DNA of 64,000 nt, from positions 806,001 through 870,000 of the forward strand of contig BCIG01000001.1 in assembly GCA_001599915.1 (NCBI GenBank). Direction: 5' to 3'. The notes under the pieces are model-generated. The model did not search any database, was not told the origin of the DNA, and saw only the letters and a list, made by a program, of their open reading frames with translations. The position numbers were made by a program, and so were the translations under genes. Positions 45,385 to 58,188 of the stretch are shown here, one piece after another; positions within the stretch are counted from its first letter, which is position 1, and each line of letters begins with the position of its first letter. This DNA comes from Symbiotaphrina buchneri. Lineage: Eukaryota; Ascomycota; Symbiotaphrinales; Symbiotaphrinaceae.

Positions 45385-47876
45385 ATGTCGGCCACCCAGT
45401 TGGCCGTCATCGCTCCTCTAGCTAGTCCTTTTACTCCGCCGCCAGAAGAAGCTCCAATCAGTGAAGCGCAATGGCATACCCTCATGGCAATAGTTGATAC
45501 CATTATTCCTTCCATACGCGGTTCGGCAATCGCGGATGAGAAGTCGACTGCAACGATGTTGATATCAGAGACAGAATACGCCCAAGCGGTCGCCGCGATC
45601 AAAAAGCCCCTGTCCCGTGATAACCCTGAAGGCCTGCCGGAGAGGTACCTGGCGGAGAATGCGAGCTCAATTTCCGCTTTCAATGACTCTTTATGTGCAT
45701 TCCTCGGAACCTATACCACAGCGGAGGCGCGAAAGGGCCTCTGTCTGATGTTGTCATTGCTCAAGTATGCCCTTTCACCAATGCACAATCTCCATCAGAC
45801 CTGACATATACAGTACTCGTGCCGGCTGTCTCTTTGCGACGGGCTATCCCACGGCCTTCCACCAGCAGCCCATCCTGATCCGCCAGCGGATACTTCGTGG
45901 TTGGGCCAGATCATATATCAGCCCCTTTGCGGCTTTTCTACAAGGCTGTCACGGAGATTGCGAAATCGACATGGTTGAAGACGAGCCCTACCCTGGGTCC
46001 TATTCTCGACTTTCCACGGGCTCCAATCCATGGCGAGCCGGGCGAGGGTTATGACTTTCAATTCATACAATTCTCCGCCGCCGAGGAGCCTGCCGTGCTG
46101 CAGGCTGACGTGGTCGTTGTTGGTAGCGGGTGTGGTGGAGCGGTCGCCGCGAAGAATCTGGCGGAAGAGGGTTATAAGGTGGTCGTGGTGGAGAAAGCGT
46201 ATCACCACTCCCCAAAGCATTTCCCCATGAACTTTGAAGAAGCTGGTTCACATCTCATGATGAATGGAGGAGTCATGGCCAGTATGTTATACCAGAGTAA
46301 GGTCAGTGAAACGAACGTTGGCTAATCCACATCAGCGGACGACAACAGCGTTAATATAGTTGCTGGATCAACTTGGGGTGGAGGCGGGACGGTCAACTGG
46401 TCAGCCTGCCTCCAGACACAAGGCTTCGTGCGCAAAGAATGGACCGAAAAGGGGCTTTCGTTCTTCACTTCCTCGGAATATCAAAATTCACTAGACCGGG
46501 TCTTCCAGCGTGTTGGTGTATCCGAGGACCAGATCGAGCATAACCACAACAACAGGGTCCTCTTGGAAGGCGCGCGGAAGCTAGGATATGCCAGTAGAAC
46601 TGTTCCGCAGAATACGTGCGGAAAGAAACATTACTGCGGATATTGTACGCTTGGATGTGCGTCCAATGTGAAGCAAGGTCCTGCTGCGTGCTGGTTACCG
46701 GACGCTGCAGAAGCGGGTGCGCAGTTTATTGAGGGGCTGGATGTGGAGAAGATCCTGTTTGAGGATGTCAATGGCATCAAGTCCGCAGTCGGAGTTCAGG
46801 GGCTGTGGACATCCAGAGACGGGAAAGGCATGCTTGCTGGAACGGATAGAATAAAACGGAAGGTCATCATCAGAGCAAAGAAGGTTATAGTGTCCGGAGG
46901 AACGCTCCAGAGCCCCCTGCTACTTCTACGAAGTGGCCTGGAGAACCCCAATATCGGGAAACATCTCCACCTGCATCCAGGTACGTCCCTGCCATGCGCT
47001 GCCTGCCGGGCACACTTGCGCTGACACCGCGCAGTAGCCTTCATGTTCGCGACATGGGACGAAGAAGTCAAGCCCTGGGAAGGCGGCATCCTGACATCCG
47101 TGTGCACCGAATTCGAGAACCTCGACCAGCGCGGCCACGGCGTCAAGCTCGAATGCACTTCCATGTCCGTCCTCCCTGCCCCTACCAACCCACATCTTCC
47201 GCAACCCCCAACTCAACTAACCCACCCTCCTCTCAGGCTTCCCTCCGGCGCCACCGCTTTGCTCCCCTGGCTCTCAGGGCTAGACTACAAGCTCGTGATC
47301 GCCTCCTTCGGGCACATGAGCGGGCACATCAGCCTCGCGCGAGACTCGCACTCCGGCCGGGTCTTCCCCGATCCGCACTCGGGCGCGCCACGCATCGAGT
47401 ACACGCCCGCGGCGCTAGATCGTGTCCATATCACGACGGGACTCTGCGCGCTGGCGCGGATGCTGTATGTCGCTGGCGCGCGGAGTCTCCGTCCTGCGAT
47501 CGAGGGTGTGCAGCCCTTCGTGCGTGCCAGGGGGGATACGGCGCATGAGAGCGAAGGTGTGAATAATGAGTCGTTTTGCAAGTGGTTGACGCAGCTGGAG
47601 AGGAAGGGCGTCAATACGCCGGACACGCCGTTCGCGAGCGCGCATCAGATGGGCAGCTGTCGTATGGGCGTGAGTCCGGCGGATAGTGTGGTGGATCCGA
47701 ATGGCAAGGTCTGGGGCACGGAGGGCGTCTATGTCATGGATGCGAGTGTCTTTCCGAGCGCGAGTGGAGTTAATCCGATGGGTACGGTGCTGGGGATATG
47801 TGATTGGCTTAGTAGGCAGTTGGCGAGGGAGATGAGGCGTGAGAGGGGCAGCAGGAGGGAGGATGCGAGGTTGTAA
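45385..47876 (+). CDS. FAO1: Long-chain fatty alcohol oxidase (GMC flavoprotein), apparent frameshift
   Basis: The exons are 45385-45764, 45814-46281, 46336-46980, 47035-47164 and 47237-47876, about 754 aa. The N-terminal FAO region includes CLFATGYPTAFHQQP and GW; the Rossmann motif VVVVGSGCGGAVAAKNLAEEG comes next, then AGSTWGGGGTVNWSA and LHLHP. The GMC C-terminus has AHQMGSCRMG and SGVNPMGT, which supply the catalytic His/Asn. The enzyme oxidises long-chain alcohols to aldehydes with FAD and O2. The last three residues, ARL, fit the peroxisomal PTS1 consensus. Exon 2 does not hold one frame: homology passes from frame to frame at an AT repeat near 45911-45920 as if two bases were missing, so the gene is either mis-sequenced or newly broken. 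A 22-nt intron there is too short to be likely. The 72-nt intron 4 is in frame. Confidence 0.8.
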
Positions 47877-48030
47877 TGTTTATGCAGAAATAAGATACCT
47901 TAATTCCCAATTAGATGGATCTTTGGACATGCGTGGATGCCGTCTATATCTATATCAACAATACCATACCTCGCCGGAAATGCCCACCCCAGAACATGCC
48001 ATGCGCCAACCCTTAAAGTATGCTTCTTCC

Positions 48031-51000
48031 TTACTGCAACATCGGTTCCAGACTTTCGCCCAGAATGCCTTCAATGGCAAGGATCCATCTATGCGTCTCC
48101 TTCTCAACCACTTCATCATCATCTTCCTGCAACTCGCTGATGAACGGAAGCATCTCCGGCAGCAGACTCAGCCATTCCTCTCCGAGCTTGTCCGTCAGGC
48201 TCTGCTCACACTTGACCGCCGCGAGCCTTACACGGGCGTCGTCTGAGCGCATGTGCTTCATGATCGTCGCGTTCATCTCCTTCAGATGGTCCTGGGAGCC
48301 GGCGCAGGCAGCCAGTTCGATGACTGCCGGGATCACCTCTTCGGTTACTAGGAGAGATGAAGCGCGTGCGAGTTGTGCCAGCAGTGGAGCTGATATCGCG
48401 TCAAAATGGGACGGTGACTGCCAGAATTCTGGTGATAACTGTCAGTGGGCATAAAAAAGGGTTTTAGCGGACATGCTCACCATCCTGATCATGCTCGAAG
48501 CTTTGCGAGAGCGTGTGAATGACCTCCTTCCAGAGGGACACCCATTCTTGGTCTTTGGGATGCTCTTGTTTGAGCACTTCCACCGCGTTGTCGATAATGT
48601 ATCCTGAATAACTCGTGACAATGGACTGTCCGTTGTCAGTATCGACGCCCTACTCAATGAATGGAACAGCAAGCTCACCTTTAGTGTCGAGAAGAACTTC
48701 GCGAAGAAGCCATAAATGCTCCTCAGCCTTAAGATCTTTCCCCGCTTGTCCTTTTTGGCTAGGCCCGTGGCTGCCCAGTCCAGGAATCTGGCGAACATTG
48801 GCCTGAAGGTGGCATCGTTGAGCTTGAAGATCATCTTTATGGCGCAGTCGTTGACGATTTCTTCAATCTCTTGCAAAGATTCTTCGTCGTAGCCGTCGTC
48901 TCCCGCGTGCTCGGTACTTAGTGAACGTCGCAGGTCCCATGCGTACATGAATATGTCCGAAAGTACTTGAGTGTTCTTTGCAATGACCGACTTTGGGTGG
49001 CGTTCAATGGCACCGCGGAATACTTCTAGATGATCCTGTAAAGCCTGCAAGGGATTAGCGTTTGCCCCGGCATCATTGTTCTTCCTACATACCAATGAGC
49101 CCTCTTTGACAGCATGTGGCCAGGTCTTAAATAAGGCGGTGAAGCATTCTTTGGCGTCAACTTGCTTCGAAACAAGACCCAGCAGCTGCAATCGGTTGTC
49201 ATCCGCCTCTTCCTCAAGGTCGGCTTCTGCAGACTTGTGAGAAAGCTCTAAGGTGGTCCGCAAGTAGTCCCCTGTAATCATCCATGGAATATGGACCAGG
49301 ACTTCTCCTAAGAACGAGCATACAGCATTATGTAGACGGAGTTTCTCGGCGCCCTCTTCAAGGCTTCTTCGGAAATGCTGAAGAGCCGTAGGGAGGGCAA
49401 GTGGGAGCATGGGAATCGCACCCTCCCCTAGGACTTGGATCATGGAAGCAAGACAGAGTAGGGAGACGATCCGCAAGCGGTCATCTTCGCTGCCGGCGCC
49501 TTGTGGACCAGCAATAATCTCAGCAACATCAGCAACTGCGGCAGTGTCCTGCTTGCCGTATTTCTCGGCAAGCCGATCTATGCAAGCAATGGCCGTATGT
49601 CTGAGGGGCACGTCCGATGCGTCACGTACGATTGAAGACAAACGAGTGAGGAAATCCAGGATGGCGGTCCTCGATACTTTATCAGATTGGCTAGCGGCCC
49701 TGATGCGTATTTCGAGGGACTTGAGGACCTTGCGGCGTAGCTCTTCGTCGGGGCGGTCGAGAAGGGCGTCAGCCGATTTGATGAATTCGCCAGTAGACAA
49801 CAGTCCAAGAATGGTCTCCAAAAGCGAAGCACAAAGCGTGTGTACCTGCTTTGAAGGGCGAACAAGATCGGCGAGATGTAACGTCTTCTCCAAGACCTCG
49901 GAGTAGAGCCTGCGCAACCGACCAGCTTCGACATCATTGTGCTGTAAAGCAAGCCCAAGTTTCGAAGCCAACTTCCTTGAGCCCAAGAGATGCGTGATGA
50001 GCTTGATCAAGTCAGCCACAATATGATCCATCTCGCGGTCCTCTCCGTCACTAAAACTGGGAAGTATGTCCGAGACTGTGCGCGCCTTCTGCAATGAATC
50101 TGATACTAGCTCCAGGTACTTATTCGCCGTCTTGAGATGATGTTAGTGCCGGCGGATGCTTATTTGCTTAAATCATGAAGACTCACTGATAACTGTGTAG
50201 CTGCGTCAAAGTGCCCAGCAAGCCGCGCCGCAAAATCTTGCACCTCGGTATTCGCCCCGTACTTGTCAGCTAGCATTGCCAGCAGTGCGAAAAGGAAATC
50301 GTCCACTCCAAGAGTTGTCGACAACTGAAGGAATAGCCGCAGTCTCCGATGAGGTGGCACGTGCTCATATGCGGCAACAAAAGAGAGGAGTAGCTCTGCT
50401 GCTGCTAACACAGGGTCTCCGCCTTTCTGACGGAGCGAGCCTATCAAAGGCGGTATCACTTGACGGATGGTCTTATCGATCACTTGGACTGAATAGTCAT
50501 CATCTTGTTTCAAGACAGTAGACCCCATGAACGTGAAAATAGGCATCACACTATGGAGGACCACTTCCGGAGCAAAGCTTGCAAGACTCGCAATGAGAAG
50601 TAGAGCCGAATTCTGAACCTGCGGGCTTGAACTGTTTCGAAGTGCATCAATGATGACATCTGCCCGAACGACAGAGTAGTCAGCAGCGGCATCTGGGGAT
50701 TCCTACGTAAGGTCAGCATGTAATCGTCACAGAATTACCAATCCTAAGAATATACCTTGAGACCATCAATGATTCTGAGCAGAGTTCCCAGAACCAAAGT
50801 CTGCAGATAAGCCATTTCCGAACCTAAGTAAGTTTTCAGATGTTGTAGCTCTCCGAGAGCATGGAAAAGCCCTTTTAGCAGCTGCGCACTGTTTCCCTGG
50901 TCGGAAGAATCCACAAGTTCGAGAATGAAAGTCAACTTTCGAATTGCCCCGATCACTTCTTTCGATTGCTGGCTATCCTGAGCGCCTTTGCTAGTTCGTC

Positions 51001-53753
51001 GACGCTTTGACACCGGAGCATTATCCCGCATACGCGCCGATGTAGGTAGGTCGTCTAGGAAATGCGACAAGATAGAGGACGAGAGAGGCAATGACCTGAT
51101 TAGCTCCATGGCATCCCCTTGCAAATTTTGCAATCCGGCGTCCTCTCCGACATCCAGAATGAAATCCAGCAGGAATTGGGCCATGGACAATTTCGAATCC
51201 AACTTCAAAGAAGACCATAACTCGCGAATACGGTTCAATGCTGCTTTCGCCAAGCTAAGCCGACCACGGCTATGATCTCCTTTGGCCAGAATCTTCAACT
51301 CGCTGAGGCCGTCCTTGTCACTCGCTGTTATGGTACGGACCATCTCTTGGTCAAGCTCAGAAAGCAAAAGCTGCTCCGACTGACATTGTTGTTCCAATAC
51401 ATCACCATCGAGAGAAGACCAAGCATGAAGCAGAGGCAACAAAATCCGTGTCCTTGAGATGCTGCCCACCTTTTCTGCCTGATTCAACATCTTCAAGAGT
51501 CGGAACCTAGCAGTAAGTACAGGAGTTCTCCCGGCATGACTGGCGAGGAAAGAATATATCGCAGCTCGCGCAGAAGACTTCAACCCTACTCCTTTCACAG
51601 GAGATTTCGCGGGACTTCTCTGCTTGTCGTTGCCCAAGGAATGACTGACTATGTGGAAGGCGTGGTCATGGTCCAGCAGACACTCCTCCAGATTGGGGAT
51701 GATGAGCTCTTCCATGAAAATGCCCCTTTCGGCAGAGGAGAGCCATTCAATTTCTTGGCCCTCTTTATCATGACCATATAATTCATCCACGCCCCATATC
51801 TTGACATCAGTCCGTTTAGGAGCCGAACTTCTCTGCTTTAGTATTTTTCTCAATGTAACCGCAAGGTCTGCCGCTGCTCGCCTGACTTTCTCTGCCGGGT
51901 CTGAAAGGGCAGTAAGAACGTATGGTAACAGCGCCTGGAAGTCCGCTTTGGCATCTACCACTGCTCTCAATCGTTGATTGATGATTCCTAGTGCAGCAGA
52001 CCGAGCCAATACTGGATATTTCCCACAGGATATCCGAATGAAAAAGGAAAAATATAATGGTTCTTCAAAGGCCGTCTCGCCACGAAGGACCGGGAGCTCG
52101 GCGAAACGCTGTAGTCTCTCCGCTTCAGAAGCTGCCAGAAGAAGAGCACTCTCCAGGCGGTCGAAAATTCGTGACTTGAAGTGTGAGAGAAAGGACACCT
52201 CGTCCGCAGTACTGGTAGGTATGTTCAAAATGGCTTTTTCGAAACGATCTTCAGCAGAGTCTTCCTTATCCGCGTCCTCCACCATTTTCAGCTCGTCCGG
52301 GGCCGACGGCACCTCAATAGGTCTCACGACCATCTGTAACTGCAACTCCAGCGTATCGATATCAGCGTGGCATTCAGCCATGACCATGTGAGTCACTTCT
52401 GCCGTCGCATCGGCTCTTGAAAGATCGACAAGGGCATCCGCCAATTGCTTCCGGACGTCATCATCCCAATCGCCTGTGGCATCTAAACTCTCCGCTGTTT
52501 GTATAAGAGCCTTGATCACCGCCTTACTATGTTCGACACCAAGGACCTTTGCGTTGAGCAACGAGGGAATGACCGTGATCTGTTTTTTGACGTCCTTGAT
52601 GGTGGACTTGTCAAGCATGCCAAGTAGAAGCCCTGAGACGAGCCCATGTAGTCGATATTGGTCCCTCATAGCGACGAGTTCGTCGGTTAATGAGGGTACC
52701 TTCAAGAGTGCCTTGACGACTGGTCTCGAAAGTGCCATTAGTGGCCTTGCTTGAGCGAGAATTGCCACGCATGCTAAGGTCGGTTTGATAGTATCTGTTG
52801 TCCAGTTTAACATGACAGCTTGCAGCATTGCATTGATGACCCTCTCGTCCAGACTCAGTTTGCTCGCTAGAACAGTCAATAACATATAGCAACCAACCCT
52901 CAATTCCGGGACTTTCTTCATCTCTAGTCCTTCATTCACGGTGGGTAATATGTGAAGTAGAACATCCTCTTCGCTCTGACGCTGCACGCCTTTTCGACCA
53001 GATCGTGCCTGATCAAGCATTCCAGCAACGGCTTCTGTCATCACCCCTGCCCAAAATGACAGAAGGGCATGGTGATGGTGGTGGGCCTTGCTAACATTGA
53101 TAACATAGTTATTGAAAGCATCGGCAAACGGTTGTGAGGTGGTAGCTTTGTATACTATGACGTGTCGAGGTGGGTTCGTGAGGGACCGGATGTACGGGTG
53201 GAGGAAGTTGAAGGTTTGGGGTATGTTCGCCGGTAGGATCGACAACAGCGTGCGGAAAATTGGCGTAGTATGATAGGGAAGTACGGTTAGGAGCAAGAAC
53301 GAAGTGTTATATTCGTGAATCCTAACAGTGCAAAAGATCAGCTTGAGTGACCACGGGAAGAGATTATTTGCCGTACCGAAAGCGTCTTACAAGCCATTCA
53401 ACAGCTCCAATGGCGGGCTTGAGAAGCAGCCTGCTCCCAATAAGACCAAGGAAGTCATGGAGTACCAAGTCTAGGTCTTCATTTTGTTTTGCGCTCATCT
53501 GTGTTCGATCTTGACTCTTGCTCTGTTCGCTGAAGAGAGTCCTGGAAAAGGGAACAAAGCGCTTGTCCAACATGCAAAGCTCCTGAAAGCCTTCGTAGCA
53601 TATTTGGTGGATTGTATCGAAATCTTGCGATGCAGCTATAGCAGGATCGAATATCAGTGACTTGGAGTGCGCGCTTCTCTGAGCCTTGAGATTGAGGGCA
53701 TCTGTAGACTTCGCCGCAATTTGCGACAACTGCGCGGCGAGAGAGGTAGCCAT
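48031..53753 (-). CDS. UTP10: U3 snoRNP component Utp10/HEATR1
   Basis: The CDS is complement(48031..48428, 48481..48625, 48679..50130, 50187..50702, 50756..53321, 53377..53753), 1817 aa, close to the usual length, with every junction in phase. The N-terminus MATSLAAQLSQIAAKSTDALNL and RFRIHEYN at the exon 1/2 splice are family marks. Helical HEAT-type repeats run through the protein. MPIFTFMGSTVLKQDDDYS in exon 3 and the C-terminal BP28CT domain (exons 3-5) complete the match. Utp10 is a tUTP/UtpA subunit of the small-subunit processome, needed for pre-18S processing and rDNA transcription in the nucleolus. It is head-to-head with NRDE2 and only about 150 bp from the oxidase 3' end. There is no oddity in conserved motifs. 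Confidence 0.95.
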
Positions 53754-54333
53754 GTTGCCGCTGAAGGATGAGAGATATTATCGAGTGGTCATCATAAGTG
53801 AAAACTGAATTCAGTCGCTGCTACTCCCTCTTGACTCTGAGTCCTGTCGACGAATGTAGGTGTGAATTTGCACGGGCAATATTTGACCCTTGAAAAGAAG
53901 GTATCGATAGAAATGATGCCCGAAGTAAGCTAAGATAAATTTTTGGACGAGGAAGCTTTTCCCGATGTCAAAGCTCGGCACGGCTAGCCTCGGTTCAATT
54001 TAAGCCCTCTGGGTACAACTCCGGGTACCGCACTGGTACCTTAAGGTATGCAGCTCAAGCCAATAATATTAATTAAGCCATAACTTTACGAATACAGCTT
54101 CTCGAGCTACACCTAAACATGACTTCCAGCAGGGCCACTACAATAACAAGAACAATTAAAACAACAAGTGTTTCGCCTTAGTTGCCATAGTCCATGGCAC
54201 ATAGTGGCCCAGAATATGCGCGGTCCAATTTGAGACGCCCTTGCGACAGCACATATCCTCTCTACCCACCACTACCATCCTCGCCAACCCCGCCGCGGTC
54301 CATCTTCCCCCCCGCAGTACAAGTTGGGAAGTT
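53754..54333. promoter_or_regulatory. Divergent promoter region, UTP10 / NRDE2
   Basis: This spacer of 580 bp contains GATGAG next to the UTP10 start, AAATTTTTGG at 53937-53946 (loosely like the RRPE element of ribosome-biogenesis genes) and the palindrome TACCTTAAGGTA at 54037-54048. The element assignments are weak. Confidence 0.4.
54037..54048. repeat. Perfect 12-bp palindrome TACCTTAAGGTA
   Basis: The site is its own reverse complement and sits between divergent UTP10 and NRDE2. Related palindromes recur in other intergenic regions of the window (3295-3304, 23433-23442) but were not noticed in coding exons. Confidence 0.6.
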
Positions 54334-57300
54334 ATGGATGGGGAAAGCGACCAAGTATGTATCCATCCATTGAGACTTCGCTCTAGCCAAAATCTGAACT
54401 CATAACTGACACTGGCTCTCGCGATCGCAAAGTCCAGTATTCCGAAGTTTGCCAGCTTTCGACCCCGACAAAAGCCCCCTCTGCAAGCGGCGTCGGTTCC
54501 TAGACCGGAGAAGCGGACGGTCACTCCGACCGAAGAGGAGGAGCACCTGAAGCATCGTTCTAGACGTTCCGAGGATACTCGCAGTGACCGTCATGGTCAT
54601 CGTCGACGGCGAAGCAGTAGGAGTCCGAGGGAGGATCGGCCAAAGCACCGGAGACGGTCTAGAAGCGGAGAACGGGCAGCATCAGCACAAGCTGAGCGGA
54701 CAAGAACGGAAACACAAGTTGTCCCTTGGGAAGAGTCCACAGATTTATTTTTCGTGGACAGAAAAGGCGACTCAAATAACGTACTTTACGGCACCATACA
54801 CCGCTATAGCATCCCGTTGTATTACCGCATCGGAGCCGGCGGGGTAGTTGGCCTTCCGGGGTGTAAGATTGATAGGAACTCTAGCGACGAGAGAGGCCTG
54901 CTAATCACGGCCCGAACCCGGGACGGTCTGAGTAAAAGAGAGAAATATTCATTTTCACTCAATGAGCGCAAACCACTAACAAGGCTGCGGGTCAGGCCTG
55001 AAGAGACCGATAGCAATGCTTTTGAGCTTTCGAAGGATTATGTGCCTTTCAAAAAGCAGAAAGGTGTGAAAAGGAAACGCAGTAGCAGCGGTGATGTTTC
55101 GTCCAGCTCCAGTGATAAAGGGAAAGCGCACTACAGGTCGATAGCAGGGAGAGCCACACCATCGAAGGGCCCAGCAGACGATGACTTGGAGACCATCTCT
55201 GAATCTGAAGAATCCGAGATTGACCATGGCATTGATATTGCTATGGACGAGGATGTACGTCGCAGGACCATCGAGCTTTCACGACAGGTTGAAACGAGGC
55301 CTACCGACGCAGACATCTGGCTGGCATTGATCGATCATCAAGAGTCCCTTATGGGCAAGAACAATGGGTCGGGAAAAAGAACCTTAACGACAGCAGAGAA
55401 ACGAAGCTTGGCAGATATCAGGCTGTCAATGTACGAGAAATCGTTGCAGAAGATCGCCAAAGGGATGCCGGGACGAGATCGTCTTCTACTGGGAATGATG
55501 GAAGAAGCTGAAAAAATATGGGATTCAAGGAAGGTCTCTCGTACTTGGAGGGATATTATCAGAGACGATCCGGATATACTTAGCCTTTGGACGAAATACC
55601 TTGATCATCAGCAAACAAACTTCGTAACCTTCAGATACGAGTCATTCCGGACAATCTGCACTGAATGCGTTGGGATTATAAGATCTGCAATCATGAAAAT
55701 CCACCAAGACAGTCACCAGGAAATTTTGGAGCTCGAGCGTATACTCGTTTATGTCGTACTGCGTTTGACTGTGTGTGCAAGAGAGGCTGGCTATACTGAG
55801 CTGGCAAGCGCGATTTGGCAAGCAACTCTGGAATTTAACTTTTGCAAACCCCCAAGCTTTTCATGGGCTGCCTGTAGGTCCGAGGACTATATGAAAGCGG
55901 CTCTTTCATCTTTCGAAGAATTCTGGGAGTCTGAAACTGCACGATTTGGTGAACCCGGAGCCACGGGCTGGGGTTCTTTCGCAGCACACGGGGATCAAAA
56001 CGGTCTACCACAACCAAAGTTTGACCAGATGCCTGATGGACTCGACCAAAATCAAATCTTTGAAAGCTGGGCTAAGGCCGAGGGTCAACGCACCTTAGCA
56101 TCCCGGCAACCGGCTAGAACAGTTGACTCAGTGGCAGAGGACGACCCTTTTAGGGTAATACTCTTCTCAGACATTAAGGATTTCCTTTTCATGCTCTCCT
56201 CCTCAACCAGCATGCGATTGCTCATCAATGGTTGCTTCGCCTACCTTCAGCTTCCTCAGCTTACAATGATGGCATCTTCAGCGGTCGCCGCAGACTGGTG
56301 GCAAGACCCTTTCTCGAGGAATGAGTTCTTGTATTCACCAATCAGCTCAGTAAATCGAAGATTTTTCCAGTCTCCCGCTCGCAACCGGCTATTGCTTCCC
56401 CCTTTATCACCCGATATGGGGTCAGAAAGACCCCATTATGGTGTTAGTGCCTCCCTGTTTGATGTCCCGTTCAATCACTTTGTGAATTCAACGGATACGT
56501 TATTTGCCAGAACTGGACGGTGGTTTAGCTCACTTGAACGGCTAGAGGACGATTTCCCTGGGGATACTGGGCCCGTGCAAACCCAGTTCATACGAAACAC
56601 TTTACAGAACCTTGTCACGTTTAATCCGGGAGATAATGATTTGGCCGAGTACTTTTTGGCTTTTGAGATGGTAAATTTTCCGGAAGAGTCAGTATCCACC
56701 CCAATTGTCTCGTATACATTCAAACTGACCTCTGACAGTGTCCGTAAATCGGCTAAAAAGTTTTTGAAGAAGGACGGCTCCAATCTTCGGCTTTACAATG
56801 CCTACGCGCTGATAGAGGCTAGACTTGGCAACACTCAATCTGCCCAAAGAATCTTTGTCACAGCAGTCAATTTGAGCAAGACACTAAAGGCTATCAACCA
56901 AATTGATGTCATTTTTCTCTGGAGGTCATTCATGTGGGAGTTGCTAGAATTAGGCGTGCATGAAGCAGCTCTTCAGCGAATCCTGACAATAGCCGACGGG
57001 ACCACCGGAGAGGACCTGCCGACGATTGGTGAGAAGCCTTCCATGGTTAGCAAAGATACGTCGACACCTCCCGCGTTGCTCCTAAAAGCAAAGAGGGTAA
57101 GCATACTCGGAACCATATAAGCTAGCAGCTAATCTTTCAAAAGTACCTTATGGACGCCCGTGACATGTTACTCTCCCAAGGTCAGCGTGGTCATGCAAGT
57201 CAATACGCCGAATGCATGGCACTTCTGGTCTACCTTTCACAGGAATACGACATAGACGCAGCACTGCAAGTCTACCAAAGTACGATAGCCTTGCTTCCCT

Positions 57301-58010
57301 CATCAGCGAAAGATCCAACAATCGAGCTATTGCATCAAGCAAAAGCACGGTTACTCTATTTCCATATCACGACCACGCATTTCTATCTGCCCGCAAAAGT
57401 ACGGAAGGAGCTCACTGATTCCATTACCCAATATCCAAATAATACCATATTCCTCTCTCTATACTCTTGGAACGAGTCGCGGTTCCGCATTGACGACAGG
57501 GTGAGGGGTATCATGCGAGATATAGTCCTAAGACCAAAAGATGAGACGATAATTGGATGGATCTTCTCTATTCGGATGGAGACTAGCAGGGGATGGGTAG
57601 CTGGAGGGACTGCCAATACTGTTAGAGCAGCATTTGAGCGGGCGGTTGAGAGCGAAACTAATGCGAAATACTCCGCAGCGCTATGGAAACTGTTCGTTCT
57701 GTTTGAACTGCAACTTCCACAACCGAATTTCGGGAGGAGCAAATCCGTCTTTTACAGGGGTATGAGGAGCGTACCGTGGTGCAAGCCTTTCATAATGCTG
57801 GCCTTTACGACCCCTCTAAGGGAGCATATGGACTTTGAGGAGTTGAGACGGATCTACAATGTCCTTACAGAGAAGGAGCTTCGAGTGCATGTTGACCTGG
57901 AGGAGACTCTAGAGGATATGTACGAAAGACGGCGCGAAGGGGTTGAGGATCGACCACAGCAGCTGCCGATCATCATGCCCAATGATGAAAGTAGCGGAGA
58001 CGAGCAATAA
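54334..58010 (+). CDS. NRDE2: NRDE2-family nuclear RNA-surveillance protein
   Basis: The CDS is join(54334..54354, 54433..57096, 57144..58010), 1183 aa. Exon 1 encodes only seven residues (MDGESDQ), joined in phase 0 to SSIPKFASFRP, a typical NRDE2 start. An Arg/Ser-rich basic region (RSRRSED, RRRRSSRSPRE) and then DLFFVDRKGDSNNVLYGTIHRYSIP follow. The conserved RPTDADIWLALIDHQE marks the start of a long HAT/TPR-type helical solenoid that fills the rest. In fission yeast and animals, Nrde2 family proteins work with the Mtr4-type helicase (Mtl1) in nuclear RNA silencing, splicing and exosome control. The exon 2/3 splice (KAKR|YLMDARD) uses GTAAGC and AAAAG. The short first exon means a different upstream start cannot be excluded. 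It shares a divergent promoter with UTP10. Confidence 0.9.
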
Positions 58011-58188
58011 ACATTGGTCTAGCATGCCAACCTGCCCAGCTCTACAGCAAGATTCTATCTAATGCAGCTCTATATGTGACCGTCCCACCCGTCTATGTGC
58101 TATGCAAGAGAGCCAAAAAAAAATTGACTCTACGCCATGCGTGCTAAACGTAATTTAAGGAAGCAACAGCCAATAGGACACCGGTTAC

